Positions 9,950 to 21,552 are shown, numbered from the stretch's first letter. The stretch: 64,000 nt of DNA from Prostheceraeus crozeri (GCA_907163375.1 CAJQUW010003146.1:310001-374000), one strand, 5' to 3'. A program made the numbers and translations. The notes: a model not told the origin generated them from the letters alone.

Positions 9950-11420
9950 CGCAAGATGGCCGCCATCGAAAAATGGTCGCTGACGTCCCCCCTCTGGAAC
10001 CACAGAGGTTGTGGTCTGTCGTGGTGTGCCGGCCAGGTTGGTCCACGTGAACAAAATGTTCGCTGACGTCCCCCCCTCGATAAAACGACAGAGTGTCGTG
10101 GTGGACTTGGGCGACCGCCAGGTTTTGTCTTGAGGCTATAGTGTGTGATGATTTTCGTGAAATCTGTTGGGTTGAAAATGGGATGTTTCGAGTGGAAGCA
10201 GTGCTCGGATGGGAAAACGGAGGCCAGATTCGGATTCAGCGTGAAATTCTGCATCTTTATGGCGAATTTGAAAGCGATCGGAGAGAAAAATTTTCGCTGA
10301 CGTCCCCCCCGGCACCGACCTTCCAACTTTGCTTCTAGTGGACGGATTTTGTCGCGCAATAGCTCGTTTGAAAGCTAAGAGTGAGACAAATTCACTGAAA
10401 GAAAGGGCTTGTTCATATCTGTCTTCGTTTAGATGTGAGACGCCATTTAAGATTTTGGGAGATTGGCGAAAAACGACAGAGTTAGAATTTTGGACGTTTT
10501 GGGCTCTAGCGTCAAAACGAAGCATCGGATGGGAAAACGGATTTCAGATTTAGAATCAGCATGAAATTCTCTATCAACATGGTGAGTTTCAAGTCAATCG
10601 GAGAGAAAAAATTTTCAACATTTTTCGAAAAAACGACAGAGTTAGAATTTTGGACGTTTTGGGCTGTAGAGCCAAAACGAAGCATCGGATGAGAAAACGG
10701 AGGCCAGATTCGGATTCAGCGTGAAATTCTGCATCGGTATGGTGAATTTGAACGCCATCGGAGAGAAAAATTTTCGCTGACGTCTCCCCCCTCTGGACAG
10801 CTCGCTTCGATTTTGGCTTCCAGTGGACGGATTTTGTCGTGCCATAGCTCGTTTGAAAGCTAAGAGTGAGACAAATTCACTGAAAGAATCGGCTTGTTCA
10901 TATGTGTCTTCGTTTAGATGTGAGACGCCATTTAAGATTTTGGGAGATTGGCGAAAAACGACAGAGTTAGAATTTTGGACGTTTTGGGCTGTAGCGCCAA
11001 AACGAAGCATCGGATGGGAAAACGGATTTCAGATTCGGATTCAGCGTCAAATTCTCTATCAACATGGTGAGTTTCAAGTCAATCGGAGAGAAAAAATTTT
11101 CAACATTTTTCGAAAAAACGACAGTTAGAATTTTTGCGATGGCTGTGGGCTGTAGAGCCAAAACGAAGCATCGGATGGGAAAACGGATTTCAGATTTGGA
11201 ATCAGCGTCAAATTCTCTATCAACATGGTGAGTTTCAAGTCAATCGGAGAGAAAAAATTTTCAACATTTTTCGAAAAAACGACAGTTAGAATTTTTGCGA
11301 TGGCTGTGGGCTGTAGAGCCAAAACGAAGCATCGGATGGGAAAATGGACGCCAGATTCGGATTCAGCGTCAAATTCTACATGGAATTGGGGTATTTCCAG
11401 CTCAATCGGAGCACCAGAAC
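9950..11420. repeat. Left terminal repeat array of B
   Basis: Reverse complement of the array at 45830-47330. Units share the phrase CAAAACGAAGCATCGGATGG, the phrase GGAGAGAAAAATTTTCGCTG and runs of C (G on the other strand). The left array has fewer full ~324-bp units than the right one, so the two inverted termini differ in repeat number. Open frames over this region are repeat artefacts. Confidence 0.85.
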
Positions 11421-12905
11421 CGGAGATAGACGGATTTAAAGATTTGGATGATGGGTATTACGTCATCAGCTGATCGCCACATACTATATAAGCTGGGAAC
11501 CGACAGAGACTTGTCATTAATACGAGAGATTGTCAAAGGTAGGTCGTCTCTCTGAGCTCCGATGATGGCTTCGGACATTCCAAATTCCGGGTTTCTGTAA
11601 GAAACCGACTTAGAAAATTTCATTGCTGATATCAGCTAAGCCGTCAGACTTAGAGGTTAGCCAGGAGATGGCCTTCGTCTCCAGGCCATAAAAGACTCCA
11701 AAACTTTAAAGACTTGTAACTTTGCTTCTACAAGTCCGTTTGACTTGATTCAAAAAAGGTTCGGTCGCTTTTGACCTACCCTAAGTGATAGACTACTTAT
11801 AAAATTTCATAAGTAGCGCTAAAAAGTTGATAAATTTAAATTCACTAGTTTTGGAGGTTTTCTGGGGTTTTCGACCCTGCTGAAGTCAATGAAAGCATTT
11901 TTAATGATGTCTGAGCCAGTCTTCTCATGGTATAAGCGGCTTTTCACTGAAAGCGAGCAAGACACGGAGAGTTTTGCTGTAATATTCCACTGACAGGGTG
12001 TTCCTTCGGAGCGGCGGACGATGCCGTAGTGATAAGTGTGGCAAGGGAATGTATCATAGTTTAGACCGAAACCGCTGGGGCAACTCATGTCTCATGTTTG
12101 GCATTTGACACAGTTCTCAACGTAGCACTTTGAACGCCAATCGGTTGAGTCTTAGCCATCTTGTCATGGGTGGCCTCTAAACATCTCCATTGCAAAACGC
12201 TGGTGAATCAAGCTCTCTACGGCTTGCTATCAAGCTGCTCAAAGTCTGTCAACCTCTTACCAACTCTACAGGTTTTCATGTCTGGCGATCAAGTCATGGA
12301 CGGTGCAAGTCACGGAGATTTTCGGTGTGATACTTCCTTTCGACGGGCGTTCCTGTAAAGGGCGGCGGTGAAACCCGTAGCTATGTATACCGCAAGGGAC
12401 ATTCGGCAATGGTCAATCTTGTTAAACCTCTCTGCGTCATGTTTGCAAGTGATTGCCTCTGTCTCAACGTAGTATGCATTCGCGCCAGGGCGACATTTAG
12501 CCAACTGTCGAAGGTTGCCTTATAAACTTTCCATTGCATACGTTATGAGAACCATGAGTTCTACCTGTCTCTATCAATGAGACGAATTGATTAATGGAAT
12601 GAAATGGGAGGACACTCACGCGCCACACGCAACATAACACACTTCTATCTTCCGTAGTCTAACAAGCTCTTTACACATGGATTGCAGTCGATTGCTATCC
12701 CTGTATCAGAAGTGTAAGCTATCTTAATTTTATTTAACACTATTTCAACTACCATCATCGCCCATATGAAATGTTTTAAGATTTACAAGTTAGACTAAGC
12801 GTGCTACTATTTCCAAATGAAAAAGTATACATGGTTAAATCATCCACTGAAGCCCCATTCAAGTAAGTCAGTATGAAAGCAAAGATAATACGAAATAAAA
12901 ATTTA
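11421..12905. other. Subterminal segment of B, left arm, no supported gene
   Basis: Mirror of 44335-45830. It contains a conserved 170-bp block (11470-11700), and two related sub-segments around 11930-12080 and 12320-12500 that share a phrase built around CTCCGTG(A/T)CTTGC. Short open frames exist (for example minus strand 12504-12310) and are preserved in the three copies, but no family was recognised and nucleotide identity alone can explain this. Confidence 0.4.
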
Positions 12906-13358
12906 TTATGGCATGTATTTCAAAAGGTCTTCATCGTCAATATCGTCCCAGAGTCTGGCTTCACACAGATCACAAAAACAGTTCACTTGCTTCAATCGTT
13001 CTTCTACCGCGAGCCTCACTTTGTCGATGTACTCCCACTCCGCCATAGTTCGTGGCTGGGAGTTAGGGGTGTACCATTCCCATAATTGATGGAGGAATTT
13101 GATGCTGGTGATCTCCATCACATCATCAGTATCGTACTGCAGATGCTTCCATCGTATGCCTGTTAGGTCGGGACACTCCTTCTCACATACACTCTCTTCG
13201 TCATCCGCTGGTAATAACAACTTTCTAATGTTGTCGAGTCGGTATAATTTCTCCACCTTCCCCTTCGTTGTAGCGTTTGGTGCAACGAGCGCCTTTGGCG
13301 ATGAGCATGGAGAAGAGAACTCCAATTTTGTGTTCGATGTTTTTGGAGGGCTTGTCAT
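12906..13358 (-). CDS. 150-residue protein of unknown function (intact copy, left arm)
   Basis: ATG at 13358, TAA at 12906. The N-terminal third is Ser/Pro/Lys-rich and likely disordered; around residues 55-65 an acidic stretch is followed by SVCEKECPDLTGIRWKHLQ; the C-terminal half is helical and carries a CFCDLCEARLW motif and an acidic end. The paired Cys may bind metal. It diverges from the polymerase gene across a 277-bp shared upstream region. The right-arm copy has a premature stop and copy A retains only the C-terminus in the window. It could be an early regulatory protein by position, but that is inference. Confidence 0.6.
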   Translation of the reverse strand: MTSPPKTSNTKLEFSSPCSSPKALVAPNATTKGKVEKLYRLDNIRKLLLPADDEESVCEKECPDLTGIRWKHLQYDTDDVMEITSIKFLHQLWEWYTPNSQPRTMAEWEYIDKVRLAVEERLKQVNCFCDLCEARLWDDIDDEDLLKYMP

Positions 13359-13635
13359 GTTGACTGTGAATAATGACTTTGAAATGTTTTCTAATTCTTA
13401 AGTATAAACAAGCAACCAATCAGAATGAATAGCCAATGAATGATGAATATGAAAGTATATATGCAAAGTGACATTCGTGTCATTTCACTCTGTCTTTGAG
13501 ACGTATAAGTGAAGTGTTCTCTAGCGAATTCTGTTATTATTTGAGGCGTACAAGTGAACTGCTCTCTCGTGAATTCCAAATTGAGTGAAGTCTCTATCTT
13601 GTTGAAGTATCAACCTTAAACTTGATTTCGTTGAA
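13359..13635. promoter_or_regulatory. Divergent promoter region between the 150-residue gene and polB (left arm)
   Basis: Holds a TATATA sequence at 13456-13461 oriented for the polymerase, CCAAT sequences near 13415 and 13432, and two near-copies of a phrase built on GTACAAGTGAA / GTATAAGTGAA with GAATTC (13500-13575). The mirror region is 43587-43878. Confidence 0.45.
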
Positions 13636-16296
13636 ATGGTAAGTTGAAAATTTCTTCACTCATCTCCCTCAAACGTGTGGCTAATAGCATCTTCCTCAAT
13701 TTCAGGCATCAACTTCATCACCAACGCCCTCCCTTCTCGAGGAAAGTTTAGAGTTGTTGAGTCAAGGTAGGTTGTAACAATACACTGAGACTTGAACAGA
13801 GATGATAGAATGATTTCTCTTTCAGGTGATGTGAGTTCCAGCTCAGGACTCTCGCGACAAGGCAACGAGTGGGAATGTGCCGACTGCGGACATATGTTTA
13901 CAAGGAAGCACAGTCTCCTTCGACACATCAAACAACGTGTGTGTCAACGCAAAGCGGCATCAATCTCCGGATGTGAAGTTGATTCTGACGATGACATCTC
14001 CTTTCCTTGCGATTTGTGCCCTCTTTCTTTTGATAGTCACTTTCAGCGATCTTCGCACAGACTTCAACACACGCATGCAAATGATCACTACACCAACGGT
14101 ACCTCTACCATCTCCCTCATTAATGTTTCACATAATAATTTAGTACGCGACTACTGCATGGAGTCCAATACTCAAATAGTAGATTTTCCTGAGTGGCTCC
14201 TTCAAAATTCTAACATTATCGAAGCGCTCTTCAACAATTTAGACAATTTTAGAATGAAGGCGCTCATCTACCTTAAACTAAAATATATTAAGATAGATTT
14301 TCAAACGGGTCAAGTGACGGAGAGAATACAGTTTCATGTTCCTTCCTCTTCCGCAACCGAAGTTGTAGACTGCGAGTCTAGGCTAAATTTTCACATTCAA
14401 TGTTTAAAATCAAATGTAGATAAATTCAATCAACGCGACAGCGCTCTCATTTTTGATGGTGTGGACTCAGCCATATTCAAAATTTCCCTATTAGAAAGTC
14501 ATGCAGCTCGAGGCACATTTAAACTACCAAAAACGTTGTATAATAAGAAAGCTGTCATCAATGTTGATTGTAAATCACAGTGTTTCAAATATGCAGTCCT
14601 GTCCATCCTTCACTATAATGATATCAACGCGAATCGAAATCATACTTATAGCTATAGACAGTGGGAGGATGAACTAGACTTTGAAGGTTGTGATAGTGAC
14701 AACATGAAAATCAAAGATGTAGAAACGTTCGAAAAACATAATAAGATTAAAATTGTCGTTCACGTGTGGGAGAAGGGGTTGAAGGGTGCCCGCTATAATT
14801 CACGTTCAACTTGTTATGAACGTGTAGTCAACCTCTTATTAGTAAAACAAGATGATAGCGAGGAATGGCACTACTGTGGTATTCCCAAAATCTCTCGCTT
14901 GTACACTCACTTGGGGCACTCTAAAAGAGGTGAACATTTTGTATGCGACCGCTGCATCCGCTCCTTTTGGAGAAAAGATAAATTTGAAACTCACTATGAA
15001 TGGTGCAAGCGAGGTAAATTACAAATGGAACGCATGCCCAAAGATAAAATATTTTCACATAGGGATAATGGCGACGAATTAAGTCCCCTGCGTGTCATTT
15101 ACGCAGACATAGAATGCTACATTGATGATATCATCCACAAGCCAGCAGCCATATCCTGCTATGAAGTATGGCATGACCATTTTAGAAATAGGCAAAACAA
15201 AATGCATACTTGGCAAGGTGAAGATTGTATTTCAAAATTTCTAGAATTTCTCGATAAAGCTGCTAAATTTCAACAATCATATGATTCCCAATTGCAGTGT
15301 AAGTCACTACATATGTCAGATGAAGACAAACAGAAATTTGAAAGTTGCACATCGTGCCCTAAATGTCATAAAACGTTTGATGACGATAAAATTAAGAAAG
15401 TGCGTGATCATGATCACATTACTGGTAAATTTAGAAACGCACTCTGCTCCAAATGTAACTTTTCACTTAGGTTGAGACGTCGTGTACTACCCGTCATTTT
15501 TCATAACTTTAAGGGCTATGACAGTCATATGCTCATAAAAGGAGGGTTGAGCCAGATGAAATCGTGGCAGTTTAATGTAATAGCGAAAACGAGGGAAAAA
15601 TTCATGGCAATGACAGCAAAAGTAGCAGTAGATAAAACTAAAGAAAATAAGACAGTCTTCTTCGAAATAAAATTTTTAGATTCATTTTAATTCATGTCAG
15701 CGTCACTAGCTTCTCTCGTTCGTAATCTCAAGTTTCTTCCCCATAGTCAAACTTTGAAGAAACACTATCCAAACTTAACGGATGAAATAATCACTCGCAA
15801 AGGAGTCTTTCGCTATGCGTATTTTAGCTCAATGTCTAAACTAGATGAAACAACCTTTCCTTCCATTGACAAATTCCAAAACGATTTGACGGGTCAAGAT
15901 TGTCCAGTAGAGGACTATGAACATGCTCAAGAGGCATGGTTAAAATTTGATTGTAAAACGTTTGGCAATTATATGATCGCTTACTTAGAATTTGATGTCA
16001 TTTTGCTGGCTGATGTCTTTCAGGAATTTCGACGAGTGGCATTAGAAGAAGACAAATTAGATCCTGTCCACTTTGTCAGTCTACCAGCCATGTCCTTTAA
16101 ATCAGCCTTTAAAATGACTGGTGAGACCATCCATCTCTTACAAGACCCGGAGATGTATAACATATTTGAGCGCGGAATACGCGATGGTCTCACATTTGTG
16201 AATAAACATCACATAAAATCTAAAACAGTAGGTATGATCATATCCACCTAAAATACTATGACCAAAATAATTTATATGGCAATTCACTGTCTAAAC
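13636..16296 (+). pseudogene. polB: Protein-primed type DNA polymerase B, left-arm copy, 5' part (split by element C)
   Basis: The coding sequence starts with a one-codon exon (ATG 13636-13638), intron 13639-13705 (GTAAGT...TTTCAG), a 61-nt exon 13706-13766, intron 13767-13825 (GTAGGT...TTTCAG), then the long exon. Domains: a C2H2-like finger (CADCGHMFTRKHSLLRHIK, about residue 45), a second Cys/His finger, a large N-terminal region of the Polinton type, exonuclease motifs YADIEC, FHNFKGYDSH and YLEFDVILLADVF. Breaks relative to the right-arm copy: a stop at 15688-15690 (TAA where the other arm has CAA), a single-base loss near 16233, and the insertion of element C at 16297. The rest of the gene continues at 33654. 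Role in the family: copies linear element DNA using a terminal protein as primer. Confidence 0.85.
16291..16296. repeat. Target site duplication CTAAAC, left of element C
   Basis: CTAAAC occurs here and at 33648-33653; the uninterrupted right-arm copy has a single CTAAAC (reverse complement at 40922-40927). This proves the insertion point to the base. Confidence 0.97.
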
Positions 16297-16932
16297 AGTA
16301 ATGGGCAAAAGACCGTTCCAGGACACCATAAAATTCAAAAAATAGTATCTTTAAAAACGACATAAATTCATGAATTTAGACCCTTTTTCAGATTTTTAAG
16401 ACCTAAATTCATGAATTTAGACCGTTCCAGGACACCATAAAATTCAAAAAAATAGTATCTTTAAAAACGACATAAATTCATGAATTTAGTCGTTTTTAAA
16501 GATACCGATTTTTCAAAAAAATGGTACTTTTTAAATGGTCTAAATTCATGAATTTTGGTCATTTTTCAGGTTATGAAGACCTAAATTCATAAATTTAGGC
16601 GTTTTTAAAAATACCCAATTTTCAAATTTTTCAAAATCTCAAATTTGTGAATTACAATTTTTACCTTGAAAATCATGACCGTTCCAGGACACCGAAAATC
16701 ATAAAAGTTAAGAATCTGAAAATTTGAGAATTACAATTTTTACCTTGAAAATCATGACCGTTCCAGGACACCGAAAATCATAAAAGTTAAGATTTTCAAA
16801 TTCATGAATTTTATCCATCTTTCAGGTTTTTGAAATATATCATGTGACTAAAAATATTTCTTTAAAAATGGAAGAAACAAAAGTGGATGAAACAAAAGTG
16901 GAAGAAACCGCAAGAATATATCCTTCGTTATC
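16297..16932. repeat. Left terminal inverted repeat of element C
   Basis: Pairs with 33049-33647. It is built from iterated units: the palindrome AAATTCATGAATTT occurs about five times with variants, and the phrase GACCGTTCCAGGACACC occurs at least four times. The repeat runs into the first ~22 codons of the gene starting at 16868. Iterons at the ends of a protein-primed replicon are a plausible origin/terminal-protein recognition region. Confidence 0.9.
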
Positions 16933-17539
16933 ATATGAACGTAGTTCTACTTTAATGGACATTGAAAAGATAAACATCGAAAAGATGAATAAAGAAAAAC
17001 ATAAAGACAGAGTTAGGTATATGAAAGATAAAGAATCTCAATTATTATTAAGATTAGAGCATTATAAAAAATTAAGAAAGAGATGGACTAAAGTTAAGAA
17101 TGTAACACAAGGAATTGGCATATTCTTAACAATAAGTTTAGGTGCTTTAACAATTGTTATATCTTCAGGTGTTTTAGTAATTCCAGTAGTTGCTACAGCT
17201 TTAACAGGTACGGGTGTTTTTGCAACTTCACTTGTTACAATGTTAGATAAATCTTTAATAACTAAGAAACGAAAATCATTAAAAACTAAGCATTTACATA
17301 TTAAAGAAGTCTATGATAAACTACACTACTACTTTCAAAGAGTATGTGATGATAATGTTATTACGTTAGATGAGATTGAAAAATTTGATCAAATAGCTAA
17401 TGAAGTAAATCAAATATCATTTCAATTACAGTCAGAAAAAGTTGATGATAAGAATAAACAGGATGGCAAAATTTCTAGTGATGGTAAAACTTTTACTGAT
17501 GGTAAAATTGCTAATGAAGAAAATGATAAATTTTTTTAG
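16868..17539 (+). CDS. Membrane-hairpin protein, ~223 residues
   Basis: The ATG at 16868 (in an AAAAATG context typical of this element) is preferred to an in-frame GTG at 16844. The protein has a charged coiled N-terminal half, two adjacent hydrophobic segments (about residues 85-105 and 108-130, IGIFLTISLGALTIVIS and VLVIPVVATALTG) and a C-terminal repeat of the type DGKI/DGKT. The T7 run at the end suggests a frameshift: a related frame continues to about 17650 with coiled-coil character, while an overlapping frame from 17525 encodes a very basic peptide. The start of the gene lies in the terminal repeat. Function is unknown; a membrane protein is inferred. Confidence 0.65.
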   Translation: MEETKVDETKVEETARIYPSLSYERSSTLMDIEKINIEKMNKEKHKDRVRYMKDKESQLLLRLEHYKKLRKRWTKVKNVTQGIGIFLTISLGALTIVISSGVLVIPVVATALTGTGVFATSLVTMLDKSLITKKRKSLKTKHLHIKEVYDKLHYYFQRVCDDNVITLDEIEKFDQIANEVNQISFQLQSEKVDDKNKQDGKISSDGKTFTDGKIANEENDKFF

Positions 17540-17716
17540 AAGAGCTAAAAACTTTAAGCGAAAATTTAAGCAAAACTTTATTAAACAAAACTTAAAACGA
17601 GAAAACTTTAAACGAAAAGATGTCAGACAACAAAGCAATAAAAAAATAATTTGTTCAGTAAAATGTTTTTGTTGTATTCCAATGTTACCACAAAATTCAA
17701 ATATTATATTTTAAAA

Positions 17717-18472
17717 ATGGATAAAATTAAAGCTGATAATTTTAAAAGAATAAAACAATTAGAAGAGTTAATAAAACAAAGAAATATTATGAAAGAAAAT
17801 CATCTTCAACATAGAATGATAAAAGCTGGTATTCAATCTGATATGTTTGAAAAAATGCAGCAAACCGAACAAGTAAAAACTGATTTTAAAAAAACTATGA
17901 AACCATTTAAAACTCTTGAAAAAGAACTTACAAATAATGATAAACAAATTGATATAACAGATCCAGAGCACAAAACTATATTAGATGACTATGGATTACT
18001 AGAATCAAACATTAATAAGAAATTACCAAAATCTATGCAATTTGAACATTCTATTTCATTTATAGATGGAAAAACAATACCTAGATTTTATCTCGGACTA
18101 AAAGAAATATTTCCACAACCTTTTCGAGGTTTAATTTTTTCACCAGATAAATCTCCTTTTAATTTAGATAGAAATTTTGTTGATCTTTTAAGAGGAGCAG
18201 ATTTAAATAATTATGCTGTAGAAGATCTCATAAAATATAAAGCTATGTTAGATAGAGTTGGTGCAGTAAAATCTCTTAGACGTTATAAACAATTAGAAAA
18301 TTTATTATCAACGGGAGTTAAAGTAGGAAAAGGTTTTAAAACTGAAACAACTGTATTTTTACCAGATGATCCACAAGAATTACTAAATAGATTAAATATT
18401 TTAATATCTGCAATAAAAGAAGGTCATAATTCTAGTTTCAATGAAATTCATGCCATATTAAAAGACTGTTAG
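17717..18472 (+). CDS. Conserved-looking 251-residue protein, unknown function
   Basis: ATG at 17717 in the AAAAATG context; an earlier in-frame start at 17651 is less likely. The N-terminal 75 residues are a lysine-rich coiled coil; the middle contains IPRFYLGLKEIFPQPFRG, then SPDKSPFNLDRNFVDLLRGADL, then an RRYKQLENLLSTG helix. The layout resembles unnamed conserved proteins of Polinton-like elements that sit next to penton and ATPase genes, but I do not know an activity. Confidence 0.65.
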   Translation: MDKIKADNFKRIKQLEELIKQRNIMKENHLQHRMIKAGIQSDMFEKMQQTEQVKTDFKKTMKPFKTLEKELTNNDKQIDITDPEHKTILDDYGLLESNINKKLPKSMQFEHSISFIDGKTIPRFYLGLKEIFPQPFRGLIFSPDKSPFNLDRNFVDLLRGADLNNYAVEDLIKYKAMLDRVGAVKSLRRYKQLENLLSTGVKVGKGFKTETTVFLPDDPQELLNRLNILISAIKEGHNSSFNEIHAILKDC

Positions 18473-18514
18473 AAAAGAAGATTCTAAATGAAGAGGATTA
18501 CAAAAGTATAACGA

Positions 18515-18540
18515 ACCGATGGTTCTAGGGCTTCGCCCGT
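18515..18540. repeat. GC-rich mini-hairpin repeat, intergenic copy
   Basis: ACCGATGGTTCTAGGGCTTC followed by GCCCG. The second half is a GGGC-GAA-GCCC hairpin (GCGAAGC core on the minus strand). It stands out as a GC island in an AT-rich spacer. Related copies are at 23017-23042 and 25837-25865. Confidence 0.75.
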
Positions 18541-18622
18541 AGCTGAAATATGTTGCTGTTTTTAATTTTTTATAAAAAAAATATTTCATAAAAAAATATT
18601 TATTCAAAATTTTAACTAAAAA

Positions 18623-19411
18623 ATGTGTTCAGCAGATTTAGACAAAATTAATAATCATTTAGAAAATTTGACAGAAATTTTGGGTTCATCAAAATTTAGT
18701 ACGACGTTAAAAATTATAACAACTACTTCATCACACACTTGTAATTTAGAACCCATTCTTCATTTAGAACAGAATAAAAATTATCAAATTGCATTGACTA
18801 GTTTCTCCACATTTAACACTATTCAAAACGTTATCAAAGATGTGAATGATCAATTTAGATATTCTACTGATAAAGGCAAAACGTGGAAAGTACTAACTTT
18901 TCTTCCTGGTTCTTACGAAGTTGATTCAATATCAAATGAAATTAAGAGACATTTAGGTATAGCATTCAAAGATAAGAAACAATTACATTTTGCAGTTGAA
19001 CCGGCAGTTAATAAATTTTCTCTTACTTTAGACGAAAATCATCAAGTTGATTTTAATCATGATAGATCATTGTCAAAGCTATTAGGATTTAATAAACAAA
19101 CCTATAGTCAAGGTTATCATTTAGGTGAGAAGATTCCAAAAATAACTGAAATAAATTCAATTGTTGTACATTGTGACATTATTGAAGGAGGATATATAAA
19201 TGGTAAATTATCAAATTTAATATTCAGTTTTCCAGCTTTTACTGTACCCATTGGTTATAGACTAAATGTAATTCCACAAATATTAATATATTTCCCTATT
19301 ACAAGAAAAACTATTAACAACATTAACATGAGAATCACTGATGAGAAAGGACAAGAAATAAATTTTGGAGGTGAAGAGATTATGATAGATCTTTTGGTTC
19401 GGGAGGTATAA
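18623..19411 (+). CDS. Penton-type minor capsid protein
   Basis: 262 residues with the landmarks of the Polinton/adintovirus penton (single jelly roll): NKNYQIALTSFSTFNTI near residue 50, a W-containing turn, LPGSYEVDSISNEIKRHLG near residue 95, a LLGFNKQTY stretch near 155, the IVVHCDIIEGGYINGKLSN strand near 180, and an ITDEKGQEINFGGEEIMIDL ending. This is the usual order in the family and the length is normal. It lies just upstream of the packaging ATPase. The last codons and stop are formed by a GC-rich repeat (19395-19450), so the original C-terminus may have been altered by that insertion. Confidence 0.88.
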   Translation: MCSADLDKINNHLENLTEILGSSKFSTTLKIITTTSSHTCNLEPILHLEQNKNYQIALTSFSTFNTIQNVIKDVNDQFRYSTDKGKTWKVLTFLPGSYEVDSISNEIKRHLGIAFKDKKQLHFAVEPAVNKFSLTLDENHQVDFNHDRSLSKLLGFNKQTYSQGYHLGEKIPKITEINSIVVHCDIIEGGYINGKLSNLIFSFPAFTVPIGYRLNVIPQILIYFPITRKTINNINMRITDEKGQEINFGGEEIMIDLLVREV

Positions 19412-19450
19412 ACTCCCGTTCGAGAGGTATAAACTCCCACGCGAAGCTAG
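19395..19450. repeat. GC-rich repeat at the 3' end of the penton gene
   Basis: Two copies of GAGGTATAAACTCCC in tandem, each a small hairpin (GGGAG...CTCCC), followed by ACGCGAAGCTAG with the GCGAAGC core. It overlaps the penton stop codon. Confidence 0.7.
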
Positions 19451-19551
19451 AGAAGTTTAATTTTCTTCTTCTTATTATTATTCTTCTTATTCTTCTTCTT
19501 TAGAAACAAAAATTAAAAATAAAATTAAAAATAAAATTTTTTTATTAAAAA

Positions 19552-20357
19552 ATGAGTGAAGTACTACCATTAAATAAAAAAAAACTTAAATTTTATCATC
19601 ATCTAAATTTATCTAATAAAGTTTTGTCAGTTATTTGTGGAAGATCAGGATGTGGAAAAACGTACCTATTATTTAAAATTTTAACGACTCCACATTTTTT
19701 GGATTATAACAATCTTATAATTTATACAACAACAGCAGAACAACCCGTCTATCAATTTTTAAAATATGGATTTGAAAATAATCTTAAAAAAACAGCAATT
19801 GCTTCATTATTCAAAGAATATGAAAAATCTGAAGATGAAGAAGAAATAAGTTCGTGGTGTGAAGAAGCAGCAAAAAATAATCAGTTAGTTGAATCCAATA
19901 AAAATAAGCATATAAAGATACAATTAATAGATGATAGTGGTAATATGCAAGATCCTAGTAAACTAGATAAAACAATGAAACATTGTGTAATTTTTGATGA
20001 TTGTGTTAATGATAGAAATCAGTCAGTTCAGAGAAATTATTTCACAAGAGGCAGACATAATAACTGTAGTGTTTTTATTTAACACAAAGTATGTATTCAT
20101 TAGACGGAAGTGTTATTAGAAAGAATGCAAACATATTTATACTATTTGAAATAAATGCAAGAAACTTAAGTGATTTGTTAAGAGATTTATGTGTAAGAAA
20201 TAAAGATGAATTTAAACAATCGTGTAACAATGCTTGGTCAAAAGATTATGGCTTCATTACAATTAATATTGATAAAAAAATTCATGAAAGAGTTATCGAA
20301 CAAGAAAGTCGATATAAGATATTGTTTGCCGGAGTGATAAAAGATATACAAATATAG
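19552..20357 (+). pseudogene. FtsK/HerA-type DNA-packaging ATPase (A32-like), frameshifted
   Basis: ATG at 19552. Walker A is GRSGCGKT (about residue 35), Walker B is HCVIFDD (about residue 145), and after a single-base frame change near 20065-20080 (a T-rich run) the frame continues at 20091 with the sensor/arginine-finger part (YSLDGSVIRKNANIFILF) to the stop at 20357. The combined length of about 265 codons fits the family. In related viruses this enzyme pumps genomic DNA into the capsid. The frame change may be a sequencing error. Confidence 0.88.
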
Positions 20358-21552
20358 TGTTATAATATTTTTTTTATTTTATGTATATATCAAATTTGTC
20401 TATCTTAGAAATTAGAAAATTAAAAAGGTGAAGTAGTTATTCCATCAGGTAAAATTTTTCTTTTATCATCAAATGGATCTAATGCTAATTTATGTTCTTC
20501 TTTTAAATACATTTTATGTTTCTTTGAATTAAGTCTATAATTACATGCTGTTTTTATTTCATTATTAAATAATACATTCTTATAATCTTGAAATGTTATT
20601 TGATTAGCCACTGATGCCTTTGAAATTCCTTTTAATGTTTTATGTGTTTTAATATTATTAGTTGTATCATAACAATAACATTTAGATTTTGAAAATATAG
20701 CTTCTGTTATGAAATTTTCATTTCCTTCTAATTCATCTTTTACTTTACATAAATCAGAAGGATGAATGATATCTTTTATTTTATTAATTTCTTCATCAAG
20801 TGAAGAATTATACGGTATTGTTAATTCTAAGAAAACAGAATCGGTATCTGTAAAGTGTAATTTATAGTTTTTGCCATAAGCAGGTGCTAAATAATCATAT
20901 ATAAATTTATACATAAATAGTTTAGCTAATTCTAATATAGTGAATCCAATAAAATTAAACTTATCATGTTTTACGCTAATTCGACGTAAATGTACAGCAC
21001 ATAGTTCATCACTAAATCTAGTAGTTCTTTTATATGTAGGTTTCCTTGTTAAATTTTGAAACCTATCTTTATCATAAACTATTTCGATATTTTGTCTATT
21101 ACGCACATTTTCTAAAGTCTTACCATAAAATGCATTATTCATTAATTTGAAGAACACGTTTCCAAAATCATCTTTATTTCTTTTAGCTATTTTACGTTTT
21201 TCAATATTGAACTCTATATAATTTTTTAACCATTTAGATTTTTGATAAAATAGTTTTCGATGTATTTTGGTGAGAATCATTCGATGTTCTAAATACCAAT
21301 CTAGCATTCTTTCTTCAACAACATACTTTCCTTTATTACTTTGTGTTAACATAAGTTTTTTTGTTGGTCTGTATTTTTTAGGAATTATAGATTTTTGATA
21401 ATCTGAAAAATCTTCTATATTGGGAATTTTGTTTTCGGGACAGAAAGGAAAATATTTTGTTTTATCTTTTATTTCATCAGGATATACTAAATCAACTTCA
21501 TATATATAACCATGATTATAATTTCCATCATATGTTTTTTGATAATCTAGAA

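Noticed and set aside
16297..16860. Terminal iterons of C as a hairpin telomere
   Set aside because: The element is integrated with clean junctions and a target duplication; the palindromes are short iterons and not one terminal hairpin.
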